This document shows, piece after piece, positions 33,680 to 42,650 of a stretch of 64,000 nucleotides of DNA (within the stretch, counting starts at the first letter, position 1; every line of letters begins with the position of its first letter). The notes beneath the pieces were generated by a model. The model was not told where the DNA came from, did not search any database, and saw only the letters and a program-made list of their open reading frames with translations. This DNA is from Chitinophaga qingshengii (GTDB taxonomy: Bacteria; Bacteroidota; Bacteroidia; Chitinophagales; Chitinophagaceae). The translations under genes were made by a program, and so were the position numbers. The stretch is taken from assembly GCF_014529935.1 (NCBI RefSeq), contig NZ_JACVFC010000006.1:186001-250000 (forward strand). Reading direction: 5' to 3'.

Positions 33680-34417
33680 TTATATATTCGGTTTTCCGTC
33701 TGAGCAATAAATTAAGTGTTCCAATTTTCTGATATCTGTTATAATAATTTTTCCCTCTTTTATCTGGATAATTTTTTCATCACGCAGATCACCGAGTGTT
33801 CTGATCAGGGATTCTTTCGCCACGCCGGCCAGTGCAGCCAGGTTGCAACGACTGATACTCATACTCAATTCGCCCTGATTGGTAGGATTGTATTTCTTAC
33901 AGGTGATCAGCAATGCTTCTGCCACTTTCTTACGGAGCGGGCTATAGGCCATCCGTAGCATTTGTTCCTGTTTTTCCGCGATGTTACCGGCGAGTATGTC
34001 CAGGAATTTACGCAGAAAGCTGCTGTTGTATTCGAAATGAAGTTCCAGATCGGTACGGGAAATGATGATAAGCTCGGCGTCTTCAATTACCTCTGCCGTT
34101 TCACGGTATCTGCCGCCATCCAGCAGGGCATTGAATCCGATAAAATCACCTTCGTGATACAAACCTGTGATAAGCTCTTTTCCCTCTTCATTCCATTTAC
34201 TGGTCTTTACTTTTCCTTTGAGGATGTAGAATATGGACGCCGCGGTTTTCCCTTCTGCATAAATAATTCGTTTCTTTTTAATACTGATTACGTTGCCGTC
34301 ATTGACCTGCGTTTTCAGCAGTTCGTCTACAGTGGTAACAGGGTTAAAAGAATGCATAGCCGGGGTTAATGAGTGTTTACAATCCGCTTCCTCTTCAATA
34401 AACATTACCTTTTTCAT
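33680..34417 (-). CDS. Crp/Fnr-family regulator in the usher-like locus
   Basis: 245 residues: cyclic-nucleotide-binding roll about 50-150 (SIFYILKGKVKTSKWNEEGK), C-terminal helix-turn-helix about 190-235 (SRCNLAALAGVAKESLIRTL). A single Cys-His (CKHS) occurs at residues 13-15 but no full Fnr cluster. It sits between the chaperone-like gene (27 bases downstream) and the usher-like gene (223 bases upstream), so local control of the cluster is the simplest reading. Third Crp-type paralog in the window with the GKVK motif. Confidence 0.9.
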   Translation of the reverse strand: MKKVMFIEEEADCKHSLTPAMHSFNPVTTVDELLKTQVNDGNVISIKKKRIIYAEGKTAASIFYILKGKVKTSKWNEEGKELITGLYHEGDFIGFNALLDGGRYRETAEVIEDAELIIISRTDLELHFEYNSSFLRKFLDILAGNIAEKQEQMLRMAYSPLRKKVAEALLITCKKYNPTNQGELSMSISRCNLAALAGVAKESLIRTLGDLRDEKIIQIKEGKIIITDIRKLEHLIYCSDGKPNI

Positions 34418-34640
34418 CTTTCAGCAAATTAATTAGAACATGACAATGACATACATACTAACTCGTTTTTGGGGAACGGTTCAGCAATTAAACGGGATAT
34501 GGTTAAATTTTCTTGAAAGAGACGGTGTTTTCTTTCGGGGTTATCATTAGGATAGAGCTATCACGATTTGGGGTACATACTCGAACAAATAAATCTCTTA
34601 TTTTTCATAATCATGGTATTTAGCATTGGGGGTTATCACT

Positions 34641-37370
34641 TTACTTTTTCGGCTTAAAAAATCTTACTATCCTGCTTTGATCTACTATCTCAAAATCTGC
34701 CGTTGCTTCCAGACGGGTGGCTACGTCCACTGAATAGGACATCACCCTGGGTTTTATCTTGTCACTGAACGCTCCCGGATTCAAAGAAACGGCATACTTG
34801 CCGGCAGGCACGTTCAGAAAATAACTACCCATGTCGTCTGTCAGGGTGCTATACAGCATGCCTGTACTGTCTGTTGCGATTACTTTGATGTTGCTGCGAG
34901 GGAAATTACTCCTGGCCAGGGAGTCCGAACTGATCATGATCTTCCCGGTAATTACCCGGCTCCTTTTAAAAGGAATCATAATGGTCAGATCTTTGTTCAC
35001 CGGAACCGTTTGTATTACGCCGGAAGCAGGTATTACGCCTTTGACATTGTTTGCACCGCCAAAATCCAATTGGTACTTACCTGGTGTGATATTTCGATAG
35101 GAGATAGAGCCTCTTTCATCTGAGATAAAGGGAATACTGTTGATATTGATCTGCAGATTAGGGATAAGCTGCTCTCCGGCATCTCTGGTTCCGTTACCAT
35201 TAACATCAAAAAATGGTAAAAGGTTCAAGGTGAAATATTTTTTCCTGAAAAATATTGGTACATTAAATTTTTTAGTCATTGATAAGCTGATATACTTCTC
35301 ACCGACGCCATTGGGGGTAAGGCTGCCACTCTCCAGCGGGATCATAGCAGAGGCGCTCAGGTCCAGTCCGTTCTTTTGATTGCTGTACATAATGTTGCCA
35401 CCCACCTGATGATATATCAGATTATCGTACAATGATTTGGAGAAATTGTAATAAACATTTGTCCTCACCCGCTTAAACAAAGTAAAAGTCATAAACGGGC
35501 CTGCCAGCATTGTTTGTATATATCGCAGAAAGTTCTTGTCTGCCGTCTGGTCAAATACCGGTTGTTGCATAAAAGTGCCCTTCACGCCAAAAACCTTATA
35601 AGCCGCCGACATGCTTGTATTAGTGAGAAAAACAGCTTTTTTATCGATTCCGTATGAACCATTATACCCGTTAATGGAATTCAGGAAGAAACTGAATTTT
35701 CTACCTGCCTGCCGTCTTATATACATCTCACCGAAGATGTATTCGGGCATGGTGCCGCCCATGACCATACTTTGTTTCAACAGGCCGCCACTGAGGGAGA
35801 AGGAACCGTTCATAAATCCACGGCTATACTTGAGGCCGTATTTGGCGATGTTAAACTTAAAGGCATCTGTATTGTAAATAGTATCCCGGAGCGTGTTCAC
35901 ACCGGAGCGATTGTACTGGTAAAAAGCTCCGATCGCGTTGTTGCCGAATTTCCAGCTTACATCGTGGAAGTGATACATCAGTCCTTTGTTCAGGCCCGGG
36001 AAATGATCGCTGTAGTATTGCACCAGGCTGGAGAAATCGATCCGTTTTCCATGATAGGCAAAGTTATAGCCCAATGCCGCACCTGGTTCGTCCGGCAAAC
36101 CCGGTACTTTCGCAGCGAAGAAATCCATGCCCACCCCTGCATTTACTGCTACTACCACTTTGGGTGTATTGAACAACTGCACTTCATTGTTAAAAAGATA
36201 AGACTGCCGCCGCTGTATATGGTCTACATCACCCGCTATCCCCTGCAACACGGTGACTTTTCCTACCGGATATTTAGCGGTCATGGTAATGTTATCATTG
36301 GTAAACCAGGTGAGTGCTTCCCTATGTTTGGTGGCGCTGATCGTAAATTCCGTATTGGGTTTGGGCCGATAGGTGATTTTACCCCCATTACCATAGGTGA
36401 AAAAATACCTGATATCGCTCATATGTCCGGCGTAGAAATCCCAGTGTTTTGTCTGGTAGTTGAATCCAAACACATTTTGTTCAAGATTGTTACCAAGACC
36501 GTATTGTTTGGTGCGGTAAAAAAAGGAAAGCTTGTTGTCACCAATGGGGATCTCACCGTGCATACCACCATAGTAACTAACCTGCTTTCCCCATATCATA
36601 ACGCCTGTTTCTAACCAGAGCGGAAAGGTAATATAGGGTGACTCTTTTTCCTTTCGTTCATGCTGCACCCGCTCGAGCGTAACGTAGTTCATATAACTCA
36701 CACCCAGGGTATCTGCTACATTGAGTTGCAATTTCTCCGTCTTCAGCATGTTCAGCGTCTTATCCTTCAAATGGTATGGAAAGGAGTACACGGTATCTCT
36801 GCCAGGCTTTAACCAGAATTTTTCGGTACTGTTAATATCCAGATTGCGGCTCCTGATATTGGCCAGATAGGCTCCGGGAACGGTACCGGTATTCCTTACC
36901 CGGAGCATAACATTAAAGTCTTTCTCCTGGCCCTTCAATTGGATAACATTTGTAATAGGAGTAACAGAAAACTCACAGATGGGTTCCGCTTTTATATAAA
37001 ATCGATATGCTTTTGCATCGACCTGCACTTGTACCGGTTTCCAGAGCGCCGGCGCATTCTGCAGCCGCATCAATACCACAGGCACTACTTCCGACTGGTC
37101 TGGCTGCAGCTCCTTTGACAAAGACTTCGCAGGCGCCATCAACCGCCAGCCTTCCGGGACCGTCACCGATAACTGAAAAGACTGTGCCTGATGATACTTA
37201 TTAGTGATCTGAATATTATTATACAAAAAGCGGTTATCCTTATTGGCTGCCAGCGAATCCTTTAACGTTACAGCAAAACCGGCGACTCCCTGCCCGGAAA
37301 CATCCGGGATGTAGACTGGGCAACAGAGGTGCCACAATATGCACAACATGGGGGGTAACGACAGTTTCAT
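34641..37370 (-). CDS. Usher-like outer-membrane barrel protein
   Basis: 909 residues: signal peptide; N-terminal beta domains (about 30-230) with NITNKYHQAQSF-like Ig strands and VPEGWRLMAPA; a central region (about 245-690) of alternating, aromatic-ended strands typical of a large outer-membrane barrel; then FFDVNGNGTRDAGEQLIPNL (SdrD-B/usher-type), and two carboxypeptidase-like beta domains up to the end. The order resembles a chaperone-usher usher more than a TonB receptor (no plug motifs). The start at 37370 lies just beyond a phased direct-repeat array. Assignment is by architecture only. Confidence 0.6.
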   Translation of the reverse strand: MKLSLPPMLCILWHLCCPVYIPDVSGQGVAGFAVTLKDSLAANKDNRFLYNNIQITNKYHQAQSFQLSVTVPEGWRLMAPAKSLSKELQPDQSEVVPVVLMRLQNAPALWKPVQVQVDAKAYRFYIKAEPICEFSVTPITNVIQLKGQEKDFNVMLRVRNTGTVPGAYLANIRSRNLDINSTEKFWLKPGRDTVYSFPYHLKDKTLNMLKTEKLQLNVADTLGVSYMNYVTLERVQHERKEKESPYITFPLWLETGVMIWGKQVSYYGGMHGEIPIGDNKLSFFYRTKQYGLGNNLEQNVFGFNYQTKHWDFYAGHMSDIRYFFTYGNGGKITYRPKPNTEFTISATKHREALTWFTNDNITMTAKYPVGKVTVLQGIAGDVDHIQRRQSYLFNNEVQLFNTPKVVVAVNAGVGMDFFAAKVPGLPDEPGAALGYNFAYHGKRIDFSSLVQYYSDHFPGLNKGLMYHFHDVSWKFGNNAIGAFYQYNRSGVNTLRDTIYNTDAFKFNIAKYGLKYSRGFMNGSFSLSGGLLKQSMVMGGTMPEYIFGEMYIRRQAGRKFSFFLNSINGYNGSYGIDKKAVFLTNTSMSAAYKVFGVKGTFMQQPVFDQTADKNFLRYIQTMLAGPFMTFTLFKRVRTNVYYNFSKSLYDNLIYHQVGGNIMYSNQKNGLDLSASAMIPLESGSLTPNGVGEKYISLSMTKKFNVPIFFRKKYFTLNLLPFFDVNGNGTRDAGEQLIPNLQININSIPFISDERGSISYRNITPGKYQLDFGGANNVKGVIPASGVIQTVPVNKDLTIMIPFKRSRVITGKIMISSDSLARSNFPRSNIKVIATDSTGMLYSTLTDDMGSYFLNVPAGKYAVSLNPGAFSDKIKPRVMSYSVDVATRLEATADFEIVDQSRIVRFFKPKK

Positions 37371-37394
37371 CTGGCTGACAGGGGGTAAAAAGGT

Positions 37395-37540
37395 ACATCC
37401 AACTAACCTGATCTCTTTCGGGGAACATCCAACTTATTGAGGTAACATCCAACTTACTGAGGTAACATCCAACTTTCGAAGATAACATTCAAATGGTTGA
37501 GGGAACATCCAACATAAAACATCCAACAAAATATCCAGCT
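37395..37540. repeat. Phased direct-repeat array (ACATCCAAC) upstream of usher-like gene
   Basis: Copies of ACATCCAAC start at 37395, 37425, 37445, 37465, 37485 (ACATTCAAA), 37505 and 37519, with a degenerate copy at 37532. Four consecutive intervals are exactly 20 bases (about two helical turns). The array lies 25-170 bases before the usher-like ATG and after the subunit stop. Read on the minus strand the unit is GTTGGATGT preceded by AA, close to LytTR-type direct-repeat sites. Confidence 0.8.
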
Positions 37541-37552
37541 TCAGTTTTTGGG

Positions 37553-37586
37553 CAAGTAAGCCTTCCCGGTCGAAAAGGCTTACTTG
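37553..37586 (-). promoter_or_regulatory. Stem-loop after the subunit gene
   Basis: Ten-base perfect stem (CAAGTAAGCC / GGCTTACTTG) with a 14-base loop, 16 bases after the stop at 37602. No T-run follows on the minus strand, so it may protect the mRNA end or allow partial read-through to the usher-like gene. Confidence 0.5.
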
Positions 37587-37601
37587 AGTGTCCAATCTTT
37601 A

Positions 37602-38198
37602 TTATAACTGTGTTGCAGTCAAAATAACACCGAGGCCATAATTACCTGCGGCGAAATCCCATCCTGGATCTGCTTTGAATTTCAAAGAGAAAGGTTTGTT
37701 GACACCGTGTACACCATTGTTGATCAATGGAGCAGCAGCAACTGTCAGCGGATTCCAGTTCATTGGAGTAGCATTGGTACCACCAGTGCCATTGCTGTGC
37801 AGGTTGTATTTCAGTATAGAGCAGGGCATGACAGTGTTACCAGTACCGCTACCTATATACAGAAAGTTAGGAGAAGAAGATTTGATAGTTACGTTAAAGT
37901 TTCTGTTGGAGCTAACATAGAAATTAGCAGATTTGTGACCAAAGAAGTCTTCCAGCTCTTCGCCCTCGTTATAATCTTCTTTGCTGTCGAATTTTGCAGT
38001 CATGACATCTAACGGAGGGCAAATTTCAATTACATTGCACAATTCGAGGTTAACGAGCACTACAGACTGGTCAGAAGGGTCGCCACAACCGTGACAGCCT
38101 TTGTCCTGAGAGTTGGGAGAAACAGGGGCAGATCCTGATTGAGCATAACCTGCAAGGGCAGCAATTATAAAAGCTGCAGACAATAATAGCTTTTTCAT
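37602..38198 (-). CDS. Secreted beta-rich protein, putative surface subunit
   Basis: 198 residues with a clear signal peptide (1-19). After a short Cys-rich stretch (GCHGCGD) the protein is Asn/Thr/Gly-rich and beta-like, ending in the hydrophobic strand GLGVILTATQL; such tails are seen in DUF4402-like or pilin-like subunits. No enzyme motif. It is the first gene upstream of the usher-like and chaperone-like genes on the same strand, so a polymerising or displayed subunit is a reasonable guess. Confidence 0.55.
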   Translation of the reverse strand: MKKLLLSAAFIIAALAGYAQSGSAPVSPNSQDKGCHGCGDPSDQSVVLVNLELCNVIEICPPLDVMTAKFDSKEDYNEGEELEDFFGHKSANFYVSSNRNFNVTIKSSSPNFLYIGSGTGNTVMPCSILKYNLHSNGTGGTNATPMNWNPLTVAAAPLINNGVHGVNKPFSLKFKADPGWDFAAGNYGLGVILTATQL

Positions 38199-38412
38199 TT
38201 TTTTTGGGTTTAAAAGTTTTGAGAAAACAGCAACCTGAATGATGAAATGCGCATTTGGTTTTTTCAGGGGTTTGTGTCACAATATTAGAGCTATTTAATT
38301 TTCACAGCGATGACCACCATCATCATTTTAAAATTTCTTTAACAACCCGATAGCATACCCGATCACATCCGGCTAAAACCCTCTCCCATAAAGCAATACA
38401 CCCATAAAAAAA

Positions 38413-38445
38413 ATATTCCCGTTAACTAATCATTAACGGGAATAT
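38413..38445 (-). terminator. Terminator after membrane partner gene
   Basis: Perfect 13-base stem (ATATTCCCGTTAA / TTAACGGGAATAT), 7-base loop, followed on the minus strand by TTTTTTT. It lies 18 bases after the stop at 38464. Confidence 0.85.
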
Positions 38446-38463
38446 ACACTCGCAACCGATTGT

Positions 38464-39060
38464 TTATAATTCTTCCCTTAACTCACCTCTAATCTTTTTA
38501 ATCTCCTTCAGATACCTGCCATAAGTATACCTGATCCATAACTCCGTACATACCACAATCAACAACATAAATACCGCAAAAAGGAGGATCATCTTTATTA
38601 CCATGGTACTGTCAATCACCACACCCGGAGAGGTCAATAGCCTTATGGTAGCAAACCCCAGCGCCAACATCAGTATCGCATAAGTCCAGGACCGGTACAT
38701 CTCAACATGCAGTTGTATATCATAATACACTTCGTCCAGATGTTCCCTGGTAGATAATGCCGTAGTACCCAGCCGCCGGTAAAACCGGAAAAAACGATAC
38801 AGATAATAACCACAAATAGCCACCATCACACTATACAAACTATAATAAGCAACTACCTGCAACTCCGTCTTACAAAAGTGAGGAGCATAACCGAGCAGCA
38901 CAATCGCCAGCAACTGTCCCCATCCCTCCCGCTTTACGTACTGCCGTATTCTTTCTACCGGCTGATTGGCGGACTTTATCTTTTCCAGGTTGACAGGCAC
39001 CACCATATCATCTCCTCCATCATCTTTATTCCAGAGAGATTGTATATCATCAAAATGCAT
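38464..39060 (-). CDS. Membrane partner of ECF sigma factor (anti-sigma-like)
   Basis: 198 residues: a short cytoplasmic head (MHFDDIQSLWNKDD), a charged segment and about four membrane spans, with STREHLDEVYYDIQLHVEMYR between spans. It overlaps the sigma gene upstream by 11 bases, which strongly suggests translational coupling and a regulatory partnership. No FecR or zinc anti-sigma motif is seen. Its paralog at 31184 has no sigma gene. Confidence 0.75.
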   Translation of the reverse strand: MHFDDIQSLWNKDDGGDDMVVPVNLEKIKSANQPVERIRQYVKREGWGQLLAIVLLGYAPHFCKTELQVVAYYSLYSVMVAICGYYLYRFFRFYRRLGTTALSTREHLDEVYYDIQLHVEMYRSWTYAILMLALGFATIRLLTSPGVVIDSTMVIKMILLFAVFMLLIVVCTELWIRYTYGRYLKEIKKIRGELREEL

Positions 39061-39553
39061 ATCCTTGTTGTTTTATCAGTTCTTTTAATTTTGTTTTGGC
39101 TCTGTTGAGCTTTACCCTGGCATTGACTTCCGAGATTCCCAGATTGTCTGCTATTTCACGGTGAGAATAATTTTCCAGGTGATAAAATACCAGCGCTTTT
39201 TCCAACTTCTCCAGCTGCTGTACCGCCTTGTAAAAATGGTACAGCTGTAATTCCTTTTCCGTTCCACCATGATCTTCATCTGCCAGATGCTCAGGCATAG
39301 CATCGGATGTTTGTACTTTCCGCCGCTCCTTTTTCAGGAAAACAATCGCCGTATTCAACGCTACCCGGTACATCCAGGTAGAGAAACGGCTTTGTTCCTG
39401 AAAGGAATCATAGGACTTCCACAACTGATAAACAACTTCCTGGAACAGATCCTGCTGATCATCCGCTGTATCCATATACATCTTACAGATCTTATGGATA
39501 ATCCCCTTGTTTGTTTCAATATGCGCCAGAAATTCCTGTTCCTTATTTTTCAA
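39050..39553 (-). CDS. ECF RNA polymerase sigma factor
   Basis: 167 residues. Region 2: DQQDLFQEVVYQLWKSYDSFQEQSR-like stretch (about 32-55) with RFSTWMYRVALNTA; region 4 with YSHREIADNLGISEVNARVKL (about 127-147). The start is TTG at 39553; no in-frame ATG lies upstream and the next Met (residue 25) would remove part of region 2, so TTG is the best start. Partner gene overlaps downstream. Confidence 0.9.
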   Translation of the reverse strand: MKNKEQEFLAHIETNKGIIHKICKMYMDTADDQQDLFQEVVYQLWKSYDSFQEQSRFSTWMYRVALNTAIVFLKKERRKVQTSDAMPEHLADEDHGGTEKELQLYHFYKAVQQLEKLEKALVFYHLENYSHREIADNLGISEVNARVKLNRAKTKLKELIKQQGYAF

Positions 39554-39800
39554 GTTGGATAGCTTTAGTACATTTCCTTATTAGTATCCTGACCGCTCCT
39601 TTCGTTACAGATTTTTTCAAAAAAATTTAAAGAAACTGATATTCAAACAATTACCATAGGTACTGTTTTAACCGGAAACAGGAATTCCTTTTCCGTGTTT
39701 GGCCGCTGGCAAACGACGAATTATCGTATAAGGATTCCCGTTATATATTACTGAAACCTGCTGCCGCAGCAGCATTGAAAAGATTATTTCCGCCGGAGCG

Positions 39801-39827
39801 GATAGTGGCCGTTAACCGGCCACTATC
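39801..39827 (-). terminator. Hairpin overlapping SUFU gene stop
   Basis: GATAGTGGCC / GGCCACTATC with a 7-base loop, spanning the TAA at 39812. A T-rich run follows only after about 20 bases, so termination may be inefficient. Confidence 0.5.
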
Positions 39828-40927
39828 GGATTTCTGGGTTGTATAATGTGATTGATACCTTCCTGTATCATTTTTTCCAGCAGCATATAGCCGCCATTGG
39901 GTTGTTCATGCGCATGCAGGCGTTCAGCTTTTGTGATAGGCGATACCCAGTACAGGTTCACCGGATCATTGTACATCTGCGGCATTTCCAGCGAAGGGCC
40001 ATTGTACAGCGCAGAAGATAACACCAGGCTCTCGTAGGGCGCGGGCATCTCGCTAAAGCTGATGGTATGGCCCTCTCCCAGCCAGGTTACCTGTCTCCAC
40101 GGGCGGTCGGCCAAACCGGATACCATACCGGCCAGCGCCATGATGGTCTTTTCATCGAAATCTTTTTTACTGATGGCCATCCCCAGCTCCATCCGGCGGA
40201 ATCCCTCCGCATGGTCGTTATACAGCATTTCCACCCAGGGCATTGGCCGGATGCTGACACCCAGTGTGAGGAAATACACAACGTCATCTCTCTCAAAACG
40301 CGCCATACCGATTGGAGGCCATTTACCGCCATCGATAGCATAATATTTCTCTACCGGGCCTAATATAGCCTCATAAGTATCGAGGAACTGTTTCTGAAAG
40401 ATGCTCCAGGTCTGGCTGGTTTCATCGGCCCAGTCGTCCCGGAAGGCGATAGCTCCCGCTACTTTTTTATGCAATTGGTTGGTGGCCGCAGTTCCCAGCG
40501 GGAACATCTGGCTATCTTCACCGGAACCGATGCAATCGGCGGCATAGCCCACAGAGCGCTCTTCGGAATACATCGTCCAGCCGGGAATAACTCCCATCAG
40601 CTCATCATCGTAGAGTACAGCGGCGCCGTCTTCTTCTTCCATCCATACGATGCGGATACGTTCGGCCTCCAGCGGGGCTTTACCTTCCGGGTGGTTACAA
40701 TAACGCGCTTCCAGCATTGGCGCCATGCCTTCTTCCATCGCCTTCACATCTCTTTTTTCCGGGGCAGGTTGCAGGTTACGCAACCAGCAAGGACGCGGGG
40801 AGTATTTGTTGGCCAACAATTCTGAAGGATACAGGTAAAAATAAGCTGTTCTGTCATCCTGCTCTACTACTGCGTACAGGGTACCACGGCTGTTAGCTTC
40901 TTCTATCAACATAACCGGATCTGCCAT
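39812..40927 (-). CDS. Suppressor-of-fused (SUFU) domain protein
   Basis: 371 residues from the ATG at 40925-40927. The C-terminal half carries the SUFU-like stretch GMARFERDDVVYFLTLGVSIRP, followed by PWRQVTWLGEGHTISFSEMP and VNLYWVSPITKAERLHAHE. Bacterial SUFU proteins are frequent in toxin-immunity contexts; here no toxin is adjacent. The protein is cytoplasmic (no signal peptide) and appears to have an unassigned N-terminal extension of about 150 residues. Confidence 0.82.
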   Translation of the reverse strand: MADPVMLIEEANSRGTLYAVVEQDDRTAYFYLYPSELLANKYSPRPCWLRNLQPAPEKRDVKAMEEGMAPMLEARYCNHPEGKAPLEAERIRIVWMEEEDGAAVLYDDELMGVIPGWTMYSEERSVGYAADCIGSGEDSQMFPLGTAATNQLHKKVAGAIAFRDDWADETSQTWSIFQKQFLDTYEAILGPVEKYYAIDGGKWPPIGMARFERDDVVYFLTLGVSIRPMPWVEMLYNDHAEGFRRMELGMAISKKDFDEKTIMALAGMVSGLADRPWRQVTWLGEGHTISFSEMPAPYESLVLSSALYNGPSLEMPQMYNDPVNLYWVSPITKAERLHAHEQPNGGYMLLEKMIQEGINHIIQPRNPIVAG

Positions 40928-41037
40928 AATATCTTTTTTTAATAATAATACAGAATTCTCCAAAAATAATGCATTCATCGCAGGACTATTAATCCTGCTT
41001 AAAAACGATTATTTTGTTGTGTATAAATTATGCACAT

Positions 41038-41805
41038 ATGAAATTTTCCACGTTGCTGCTAACAGTCCTGTTGTTGGGTTGTCTGCCGCTGGTAGCCAAA
41101 GAAAGACAATTTTATCAAATAAAAATCTATCACCTGAAAACGGCCGCACAGGAAGCACGGGTAGATAGTTTTCTGCAAACCGCCTACCTGCCGGCATTAC
41201 ATCGCGCCGGCATCCCTACCGTCGGCGTTTTTAAACCCGTTACTACCGATACGGCGGATATACGTATTTATGTATTGCTCCCTTTCCGCAACATGGAGCA
41301 GTTCCTGCAACTGGACGCCAAACTGTCGGCCGACAAGACTTTTGGAGAAGCAGGCCGCTCCTATCTGGATGCTGCCTGGAACGATATTCCCTATACGCGC
41401 CAGGAATCTATCCTGTTACAGGCGTTCACCGGAATGCCGGTGCTGGCCAAACCAACGCTGACAGGTCCCAAAAGTGAACGGATATACGAATTACGCAGTT
41501 ATGAGAGTCCGACTGAAAAGTATCATGTCAACAAAGTACATATGTTCAATGTGGGCAATGAAATCAATATTTTCCAGCGGCTGGGCTTCAATGCGGTGTT
41601 TTACGGTTCCGTACTATCTGGCAGCCGCATGCCTAATTTAATGTATATGACCACCTTCAATAACAAGGCCGACCGCGACGCACACTGGAAAACATTTTCA
41701 TCCGATCCCAGCTGGAAACAGCTGTCTGTGATGCCTTTTTATGCACACAATGTCTCTAAATCGGAAATCATGTTCCTGCATCCGACAGATTATTCTGATA
41801 TCTGA
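41038..41805 (+). CDS. NIPSNAP-family protein
   Basis: 255 residues from the ATG at 41038, with signal peptide (1-20); secreted or periplasmic. Two NIPSNAP-type alpha/beta barrel halves are visible: YQIKIYHLKTAAQEARVDSF and later RIYELRSYESPTEKYHVNKV with VSKSEIMFLHP at the end. Function of bacterial members is unclear; some relate to dimeric ferredoxin-like enzymes. Divergent from the SUFU gene. Confidence 0.88.
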   Translation: MKFSTLLLTVLLLGCLPLVAKERQFYQIKIYHLKTAAQEARVDSFLQTAYLPALHRAGIPTVGVFKPVTTDTADIRIYVLLPFRNMEQFLQLDAKLSADKTFGEAGRSYLDAAWNDIPYTRQESILLQAFTGMPVLAKPTLTGPKSERIYELRSYESPTEKYHVNKVHMFNVGNEINIFQRLGFNAVFYGSVLSGSRMPNLMYMTTFNNKADRDAHWKTFSSDPSWKQLSVMPFYAHNVSKSEIMFLHPTDYSDI

Positions 41806-41951
41806 TATTTTTTTTGGAGAGATTTATTAGTTGACAGACAATAGCGCAAATCCTTTACCCGTAAGGAATACACAACACAAGCAAGTATCTTTTTCTTTGA
41901 TGCTGGTAACGTTTCCTGACTGTTAACAGCAAAAAAAATTTCTGTTAAATT

Positions 41952-41980
41952 TTGTAGTTTGATTTTATTGCCTACATTTG
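41952..41980 (+). promoter_or_regulatory. Promoter of initiator tRNA gene
   Basis: TTG at 41952-41954 and TACATTTG at 41973-41980, 18 bases apart, match the Bacteroidota consensus; the tRNA begins 9 bases later. Confidence 0.65.
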
Positions 41981-41989
41981 CAACCTCAT

Positions 41990-42061
<72 letters not shown>

Positions 42062-42067
42062 CGAAGA

Positions 42068-42092
42068 AAATCCCGGGTATTGCCCGGGATTT
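42068..42092 (+). terminator. Terminator of tRNA gene
   Basis: AAATCCCGGG / CCCGGGATTT stem with TATTG loop and TTATTTTG tail, seven bases after the tRNA. Confidence 0.85.
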
Positions 42093-42233
42093 TTATTTTG
42101 GATAACCCATGTCTTTCCCCTCAACATAATTCCCGGAATCAAAAAAATAAATAGTATTATTATATTGTAAAATATATTAAAGGCAAGATCCTTATCACCG
42201 TATTCATCCTTTTTTTATTAACAACAATTAACC

Positions 42234-42647
42234 ATGAAACAAAAACCATCAATCGCATTTATCGCAGCATCCTGGGTAGCATTGTTTGCCGGTATGCTGG
42301 GATACATCATAGGGCTGTGGAACGCCACTATGCAACTGAATGAGAAAGGTTACTACTTCACCATCCTGATGTACGCGCTCTTTTCAGCGGTATCCGTACA
42401 GAAATGCGTACGCGACAGGCTCGAAGGCGTTCCTGTAACCGACATCTATTACGGTCTCAGCTGGGTATCCATGCTGCTGTCCATATTGCTGTTGATCATC
42501 GGCCTGTGGAATGCCACCCTCGCCTCCAGCGAAAAAGGGTTCTATGCTTTCGCTTTCCTGCTGGCTATTTTCGGCGCTATCGCCGTACAGAAGAATACCC
42601 GCGACAGCCAGGCAGCGGCGAAAGATACTGTGAGAAGCAACGAGTAG
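42234..42647 (+). CDS. YiaA/YiaB-like inner-membrane protein
   Basis: 137 residues built as two similar two-helix repeats: FIAASWVALFAGMLGYIIGL ... GYYFTILMYALFSAVSVQK and YGLSWVSMLLSILLLIIGLW ... GFYAFAFLLAIFGAIAVQK, matching the yiaA/B two-helix domain. GLWNAT occurs in each half. Function unknown. Ends four bases before a 188-base palindrome. Confidence 0.88.
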   Translation: MKQKPSIAFIAASWVALFAGMLGYIIGLWNATMQLNEKGYYFTILMYALFSAVSVQKCVRDRLEGVPVTDIYYGLSWVSMLLSILLLIIGLWNATLASSEKGFYAFAFLLAIFGAIAVQKNTRDSQAAAKDTVRSNE

Positions 42648-42650
42648 TTT

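Noticed and set aside
35772..36614. 280-codon frame on the plus strand
   Set aside because: Antisense to the usher-like barrel gene, without signal peptide or domain.
37395..37540. CRISPR array
   Set aside because: Repeats are only 9 bases, spacers about 11 bases and partly similar, and no cas genes are near; direct-repeat binding sites fit better.
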